Shown piece after piece: positions 59,344 through 64,000 of a stretch of DNA of 64,000 nucleotides (positions are counted from its first letter, which is position 1; each line of letters begins with the position of its first letter). The DNA lies in contig NZ_CP032686.1 of the NCBI RefSeq assembly GCF_003627795.1, forward strand, positions 248,001-312,000, in the 5' to 3' direction. Made by a program: the position numbers and the translations under genes. This stretch comes from Rhizobium sp. CCGE531 (GTDB lineage: Bacteria > Pseudomonadota > Alphaproteobacteria > Rhizobiales > Rhizobiaceae). The notes under the pieces were generated by a model, which saw only the letters and a list, made by a program, of their open reading frames with translations, was not told where the DNA came from and did no database searches.

Positions 59344-59655
59344 ATGGAGCGTTTTCGCAGTGTAACGAGTGGCTGTCTGTCGCCGGAGCAGACCGATACA
59401 CTTCATAAAGTGCTGGCTAGCATCACCAATCAACCATGGTTCGACAAGAGTGAACGCTCTTGCGAAATCTTAGCCGAGCGGCTGACGATTTTGATCAAGA
59501 TGGGAATAGAAAACGCTGCTCACCTTCAAACTATCGGCGTTTCCTGGGCGGTGAACGACTTTATTCGCAACGGCGCAAAAACGGATCGGGCGAATCCGAG
59601 GAATAATGCGCTCGGGATCGAGCGGCTTTCGATTCCAGCGCCGCGCGTCTTTTAG
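59344..59655 (+). CDS. Small helical hypothetical protein, paralogue of the gene at 44041
   Basis: The 103-residue product follows GGAGAAAGCACA. LSPEQTDTLHKVLASITNQP, then WFDKSERSCEILAERLTILI and HLQTIGVSWAVNDFIRNGAK align with LSQSELEVIKQVFDLVTRQS, WFDDTQYSREGFAAALVSLF and QLERIAMFWALSDFSQ of the protein at 44041. A Pro/Arg tail is extra. A shared ancestor is clear; function unknown. Confidence 0.7.
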   Translation: MERFRSVTSGCLSPEQTDTLHKVLASITNQPWFDKSERSCEILAERLTILIKMGIENAAHLQTIGVSWAVNDFIRNGAKTDRANPRNNALGIERLSIPAPRVF

Positions 59656-59786
59656 GACGCGTCAAGGACGCTGTAACGCTTTGAAATGCTGCAGAAGCCT
59701 CCGCCGGTGGCGGAAGCTTCAAGGTGCTCGGAAAGACGGGCGCTGTTCGAAACGTCCTGATCGCGGCTCACTTTCGCACGACTTGC

Positions 59787-61424
59787 CTAGTGCTGGCCGA
59801 TGAGATTCCTGCATGCGCGGATCGTCAAAGCCATGACGGTGAGGGTCGTACCGGCGATACCGCTGCCGGGGAATGCGCTGGCGTCCGTGACGATGACGTT
59901 GGATACGTCCCAAAGCTGGTTATAGGGGTTGAGCACGGAATTACTGGGGTCATCTCCCATCCGCGCGCCGCCCGTCTCGTGAATTGCCGCGCCCATGCAC
60001 ATGGTCTTGCGGAACCATTTGCGGAACATGAAGCGGCTGAAGGGATCGGCGTCGGGGAAGGCGCCCCGTCCCATTTCCCTGAGGCCGGTGGGGGAGCCGA
60101 TGAACTCCAGATCTCCGCCGACGCCACGCACCATGTCGATCAGTACCTCTTCCTGCTGACGGAGAAGCGCCTGTTCCTCTTCGCCCATGACGCAGCGGAT
60201 GTGGGGAACGGGAATCCCCCAGGCATCCTTTCGCCGTGCGTTGAGGCTTATGCGATTATCCGCATAGGGCAGCATGCGGCCGAAGCCGAAGAATGCCAGC
60301 CGTGCCGGCTCGTCATCGGGCGTGGGTGCCCGGCCGATGCTCCCCTGGTAGTCGAAATCGCCTCGCTCTGCGTCGCCGGTTCCGAAACGCGGCACGAAGA
60401 TGCCGCCCGAGGGGTTATAGAACGCATCGACAGGCGCGGAATCGTCCAGCGACCATCCCTTCGCCTTGGCGAAGGAGCCGAAGGCAAGGCAGGGCAGCTG
60501 ATCCATGAAATAGCGCCCGAGCGCACCCGAGCTGTTGCCAAGGCCTTCGGGATGGCGCGGGGATGCCGAGTTCAGAAGCAGCCGCACGCTTTCGATCGGC
60601 GATGCCGAGAGCACGACGAGGGCGGCGCGTGCGGTCTCGACCTTGCCAGTGACACGATCGATGAACTCGGCACCCGTTGCACGGACGCCTTGATCATCGG
60701 TCACGATGCGGCGGACGATGGCATCGTGGCGGATGGTCAGCCGGCCGGTCGCAAGCGCCTCCCTCAAGGGCTTCGGCGTACGGTCGGCATCGGGTGCGAT
60801 ATAGCGCCAGGACACGACATGCCGTTGCGGCCAGAGACCCTCAACCTCGTTCTTGAAGACCTCTTCGGCCGGCGTCAGTTTCGCCGGACGAGCGTAGATG
60901 CCGTCCGGCAGCGTTTCCACCCCGTCGGGATTGCCGTAGAGCCCGAGAGAGGTTTCGACCTCGTCGTAGTAAGGCACGAGATCGTCGTAGCCGACCGGCC
61001 AATCCACGCCCTTGCCGGTGCGAGACCGGATCTTGAAGTCGTCGTCGGTCCAGCGCAGCAGCACGCGGCCGAAGCTGTGCAGGCGGCCGCCGCCCTGCCG
61101 GCCGCGAATCCAGAGGAAAGGCGCGTCCTTAGGGGTCGTGTAGGGATTTTTCCGGTCGTTGACGAAGAAATGGCTGAAGCGTTCGGTAAAGAAGGCAGCG
61201 CGCGCCTGTATCGGCTGCCCCTTTATGGTAGCGCGTGCGCGCTCCCAGATGTTGATGCTGCTGGCCGGCAGCTTCTTGCGCGACGGATCGAAATCCCCCT
61301 GGCTTACCGCCGGACCAGCTTCGAGCAAAAGCACGGAAAGCCCTTGAGCGGTCAATTCCCTGGCGGCAAAGGAGCCGGCGGCGCCGGAGCCAATGACCAG
61401 CGCGTCATAAACAGTCTGAGACAT
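59787..61424 (-). CDS. GMC-family oxidoreductase (gluconate/glucoside dehydrogenase-like)
   Basis: The 545-residue product opens with the FAD-binding YDALVIGSGAAGSFAARELT. The C-terminal GMC block shows AAIHETGGARMGDDPSNSVL, NQLWDVSNVIVTDASAFPGS and TVMALTIRAC. The mid part RGRQGGGRLHSFGRVLLRWT is as in membrane-linked sugar or sugar-acid dehydrogenases, which pass electrons onward. It is last in the sugar ABC operon, 18 bases behind the ATPase gene, so it probably oxidises the imported sugar. The catalytic His is in VHETGG-like position. Confidence 0.9.
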   Translation of the reverse strand: MSQTVYDALVIGSGAAGSFAARELTAQGLSVLLLEAGPAVSQGDFDPSRKKLPASSINIWERARATIKGQPIQARAAFFTERFSHFFVNDRKNPYTTPKDAPFLWIRGRQGGGRLHSFGRVLLRWTDDDFKIRSRTGKGVDWPVGYDDLVPYYDEVETSLGLYGNPDGVETLPDGIYARPAKLTPAEEVFKNEVEGLWPQRHVVSWRYIAPDADRTPKPLREALATGRLTIRHDAIVRRIVTDDQGVRATGAEFIDRVTGKVETARAALVVLSASPIESVRLLLNSASPRHPEGLGNSSGALGRYFMDQLPCLAFGSFAKAKGWSLDDSAPVDAFYNPSGGIFVPRFGTGDAERGDFDYQGSIGRAPTPDDEPARLAFFGFGRMLPYADNRISLNARRKDAWGIPVPHIRCVMGEEEQALLRQQEEVLIDMVRGVGGDLEFIGSPTGLREMGRGAFPDADPFSRFMFRKWFRKTMCMGAAIHETGGARMGDDPSNSVLNPYNQLWDVSNVIVTDASAFPGSGIAGTTLTVMALTIRACRNLIGQH

Positions 61425-61442
61425 AGATATATTCCGTATATT

Positions 61443-62525
61443 TCAGAGACGGACGCCGTCGGCGTCAAAGAGGGAGGCCTTGGCGATATCGATGCCGGGC
61501 GAGATTGCTGCGCCGGGCTGAAGCACCGCGTCGCCCATGATGCGATAGGAGAGGCTTTGCCCGGCCCAATCGAACCAGACAACGGTGTCGGCGCCCATCG
61601 GCTCGACCACGGAGACGATGCCGGCGATGGTCGGCAGGGCTCCCGCTCCTCCGTCCGGAGCAATATGTTCCGGACGGATACCGAGTGTCACGGGACCCGC
61701 CTTGACGGACGCCAGAAATGGATAATTGGTGAGATCGATGGTCAAGCTGCCGCTCTCGAAGACCAGGGCAGCAGCGTTGATCGCGATCTCACCCTTGATG
61801 AAGTTCATCGCCGGTGCGCCGATGAAGCCCGCAACGAAGAGATTGGCGGGGCGGTGATAGATCTCAGAAGGGCTCCCAAGCTGCTGGATCACGCCGTCCC
61901 TCATGATGGCGATGCGGTCCGCAAGGGTCAGCGCCTCGATCTGGTCGTGCGTCACATAGATCATCGTATTGCCGAGGCTCTGGTGCAGCTTCTTGATCTC
62001 GACGCGCAGTTCGTTGCGAAGCTTGGCGTCGAGATTGGAGAGCGGCTCGTCGAACAGGAAGACATCCACCTCGCGGACCAGCGCCCGGCCGATCGCAACG
62101 CGCTGGCGCTGGCCGCCAGAGAGTTCCGAGGGGCGGCGATCGAGCAGATTTTCCAGATGCAGCAGAGATGCGGTGCGGGCGATGCGCGCCTCGATCTCCG
62201 GCTTGGGCAGGCCGGCGACGCGCAGGCCGAAGGAGAGGTTCCTGCGCACCGTCATACGAGGGTAAAGCGCATAGGACTGGAAAACCATGCCGATCCCGCG
62301 GTCCTTCGGTTCCTCCCAGGTCACGTTCTTGTCCGATATCCAGATCTCGCCATCGCGAATGTCCTGCAATCCGGCGATCGCGTTCAGGAGCGTCGATTTC
62401 CCACAGCCGGATGGGCCGAGAAGCACCAGAAATTCGCGCGGAGCGATGTCGATGGAGAGCTTCTCGATGACGCTGTGGTCACCATAGGCGATCTTGAGGT
62501 CTTTGACCGATACGGCAGGCTGCAT
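61443..62525 (-). CDS. Sugar ABC transporter ATPase (UgpC/MalK type)
   Basis: The 360-residue product has Walker A GPSGCGKST, Q loop VFQSYALYPRMTVRRNLSFG, signature LSGGQRQRVAIGRAL, Walker B VFLFDEPLSNLD and switch His in IYVTHDQ. A C-terminal OB-fold regulatory part (about 240-360) has LGIRPEHI, typical of the sugar branch. ATG 62525 follows AAGGG. It belongs to the operon with two permeases, four bases upstream, and the GMC gene downstream. Confidence 0.94.
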   Translation of the reverse strand: MQPAVSVKDLKIAYGDHSVIEKLSIDIAPREFLVLLGPSGCGKSTLLNAIAGLQDIRDGEIWISDKNVTWEEPKDRGIGMVFQSYALYPRMTVRRNLSFGLRVAGLPKPEIEARIARTASLLHLENLLDRRPSELSGGQRQRVAIGRALVREVDVFLFDEPLSNLDAKLRNELRVEIKKLHQSLGNTMIYVTHDQIEALTLADRIAIMRDGVIQQLGSPSEIYHRPANLFVAGFIGAPAMNFIKGEIAINAAALVFESGSLTIDLTNYPFLASVKAGPVTLGIRPEHIAPDGGAGALPTIAGIVSVVEPMGADTVVWFDWAGQSLSYRIMGDAVLQPGAAISPGIDIAKASLFDADGVRL

Positions 62526-62529
62526 GGCA

Positions 62530-63417
62530 TTACCCTTTGACGGCGCCGGCTGCAACACCGCGCAGGAACCAGCGGCCGGAGAAGAAATAGATGGCGAGCG
62601 GAACGACGGCGGTCAGGATGGTGGCGGCCATGTTCACATTGTAGGCGCGTTCGCCCATGGTGGTGTTGACGATGTTGTTGAGCTGGACAGTCATCGGCAG
62701 GTTGTCGCGCCCGGCAAAGACGAGGCCGATCAGGAAGTCGTTCCAGATTCCGGTGAACTGGAAGATGGAGGCGACGACCACCATCGGCACCGACATCGGC
62801 AACATGATCTCGAGAAAAATGCACCAGAAGCCGGCGCCGTCGACGCGGGCAGCCTTGCAGAGCTCTTCGGGGATGGCGACGAAATAGTTGCGGAACAGCA
62901 GCGTGACCAGCGGCAGGCCGAAGATGACGTGCACGAGGACGACGCCGGCCACCGAATTATAAAGGCTTAGATTGGCGAGCAGCCGCACCAGGGGGTAGAG
63001 GAAGATCTGATAGGGGATCAGGCCGCCGGCCATCAACAGCCCGAACAGGAGGTTCGAGCCCTTCGGCCGCCAGAGCGATAGTGCGTAACCGTTGATCGCC
63101 CCGATGAAGACGGAAATGACGACGGCGGGCACGGTGATCTTGACCGAATTCCAGAAGCCGACCCGCACGCCGAGGCACTGCGTGCCCATGCAGGCTCCCG
63201 ACCAGGCGGTCTTCCACGCATCGAAATCGATGGTGGCGGGCAGGGCGAAGATATGGCCCTGGCGGATTTCCTCCATAGACTTCAGCGAGGTCACGAGCAT
63301 GGTGTAGAGAGGCAGCAGGAAGAACAGCGCCGACAGGATCAGGAAGGCGTAGAGCCCGATCTGGCCGCCACTGAGCCTGGACGGCTTGGGACCACGAGGA
63401 TGGGGGTGGGTTGTCAT
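62530..63417 (-). CDS. Sugar ABC transporter permease 2 (MalG type)
   Basis: The 295-residue inner-membrane protein has about six helices after a charged leader (MTTHPHPRGPKPSRL). The EAA loop reads EELCKAARVDGAGFWCIFLE-like with the following IMLPMS. The gene starts by overlapping the stop of permease 1 (TGATG), indicating coupled translation. The upstream part of this frame, inside permease 1, is a shadow. Confidence 0.93.
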   Translation of the reverse strand: MTTHPHPRGPKPSRLSGGQIGLYAFLILSALFFLLPLYTMLVTSLKSMEEIRQGHIFALPATIDFDAWKTAWSGACMGTQCLGVRVGFWNSVKITVPAVVISVFIGAINGYALSLWRPKGSNLLFGLLMAGGLIPYQIFLYPLVRLLANLSLYNSVAGVVLVHVIFGLPLVTLLFRNYFVAIPEELCKAARVDGAGFWCIFLEIMLPMSVPMVVVASIFQFTGIWNDFLIGLVFAGRDNLPMTVQLNNIVNTTMGERAYNVNMAATILTAVVPLAIYFFSGRWFLRGVAAGAVKG

Positions 63418-64000
63418 CAATGCGCTCCCCTCCTTCTGGCGCGTATGGCCAGCGCATAGCGGAACGGGGCGACGGCCATGACGACGGAGAGCACCAGCAC
63501 GGTTGCACCGGCGCTGGCGAGCCCGAGGTTCTGGCGTTCGAATAGATTGTCCATGATGAATTTCGCAGGCACTTCGGTCGAGTAGCCGGGGCCGCCGCCG
63601 GTCTGCGCCACGATCAGATCGTAGGTCTTGATCACGCCCATGGAGAGCAGCATGCCCGAAGCGGCAAGCGCCGGCCCGAGTTGCGGCAGGATGATTGAAA
63701 GATAGATGCGCCAGACCGGTATGCCGTCGATCTGGGCGGCTTTCCATTGCTCCTCGCCGATGCCGCGCATGCCTGACAGTGCGATGACCATGACGAGACC
63801 GGCGCCTTGCCAGACGCCGGCGAAGACCACCGTATAGATCGCCATGTCGCGATTGACGATCCAATCGAAGACGAAGCCCTGCCAGCCGAGCGCCCGCACG
63901 GTTGCCTGGATGCCGAGGGTCGGGTTCAGCATCCATTGCCAGATGAGCCCCGTGACCACGAAGGACATGGCATAGGGATAGAGGAATATCGTGCGGAACG
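63417..64000 (-). CDS. Sugar ABC transporter permease 1 (MalF type), 5' end beyond the window
   Basis: About 194 residues of the C-terminal part are visible. It runs from FLYPYAMSFVVTGLIWQWML through WQGAGLVMVIALSGMRGIGE, the EAA loop (EEQWKAAQIDGIPVWRIYLS with IILPQLGPALAASG) to the C-terminus. The start and the binding-protein gene are expected to the right of the window. Nothing is out of order in the part seen. Confidence 0.9.
   Translation of the reverse strand, partial: FRTIFLYPYAMSFVVTGLIWQWMLNPTLGIQATVRALGWQGFVFDWIVNRDMAIYTVVFAGVWQGAGLVMVIALSGMRGIGEEQWKAAQIDGIPVWRIYLSIILPQLGPALAASGMLLSMGVIKTYDLIVAQTGGGPGYSTEVPAKFIMDNLFERQNLGLASAGATVLVLSVVMAVAPFRYALAIRARRRGAH

Noticed and set aside
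59724..62540. Long plus-strand open frame of 938 codons
   Set aside because: It is the exact complement of the GMC oxidoreductase and ABC ATPase genes, whose motifs are intact on the minus strand. High GC keeps the opposite strand open; the peptide has no recognisable domain.
63418..63936. Upstream extension of the second sugar permease frame
   Set aside because: This part lies in a different frame of permease 1, with Arg-rich random composition; the real start is ATG 63417.
1..64000. CRISPR array, rRNA, tRNA, replication origin or prophage
   Set aside because: No regularly spaced repeats, no stretch recognisable as rRNA or tRNA, no repABC or dnaA genes and no phage structural genes were seen.

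Overview
The window comes from a high-GC alphaproteobacterium, very probably a member of the Rhizobiaceae (Rhizobium or a close relative). The support is gene content: DUF1236, DUF1176, DUF1328 and DUF2934 proteins, FCD-type GntR and MHS transporters, a poxvirus-type topoisomerase IB, and promoters of the GGAAC-N16-CGTT type used by the general stress sigma factor EcfG. Two copies of a rhizobial-looking palindromic intergenic element are also present. There is no rRNA, tRNA, CRISPR array or replication/partition gene, so the replicon cannot be named. The mix of catabolic, transport and accessory genes would suit a chromid, a large plasmid or an accessory part of the chromosome.

Layout. 0-15 kb: a decayed two-component pair, then small secreted proteins, an MFS pump with a divergent LysR regulator, an AraC regulator, a PadR-ChrA pair, and a SnoaL-like/MarR divergent pair. 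14.6-19.1 kb: a GntR-controlled operon for amino-acid uptake (binding protein, permease, ATPase) and oxidation (D-amino-acid dehydrogenase family), with a perfect 14-bp palindrome in the divergent promoter. 19.1-26.1 kb: a quinate/shikimate-type catabolic regulon (MHS transporter, 3-dehydroshikimate dehydratase fused to an HPPD-like half, TetR regulator, shikimate dehydrogenase). Two near-identical operators tie both transcription units together, and an AT-rich lipoprotein gene has been dropped into the middle.

26.2-33.5 kb: debris (a ParD stub and a lone IS3 orfA), then a type I secretion operon. Its presumed substrates are two unusual non-RTX glycine-rich proteins built on a shared repeat. 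The transporter has a non-canonical ABC signature, and an orphan LuxR-type regulator with a degenerate receiver lies downstream. 33.7-38.1 kb: an NmrA-like reductase, a headless MmyB-like fragment, a LysR regulator and an SbmA/BacA-like ABC transporter. 38.2-43.6 kb: a compact unit of XRE regulator, BTAD/TPR activator, 72-residue peptide, YcaO and TfuA. This looks like a thioamide-type peptide modification locus and is, with the repeat-protein secretion system, the best candidate for an undescribed system here.

44-50 kb: oxidoreductase, DHA2 efflux pump and a CYTH/CHAD protein. 50-52 kb: a methyltransferase between short direct repeats, then an intact IS5-family (IS427-like) element that uses a -1 frameshift. 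52.3-59.7 kb: a cluster of small general-stress proteins (DUF1328, HD, DUF2934, glycine-zipper, topoisomerase IB, CBS) with several EcfG-like promoters. 59.8-64 kb: a sugar ABC transporter operon with a GMC oxidoreductase, running off the right edge.
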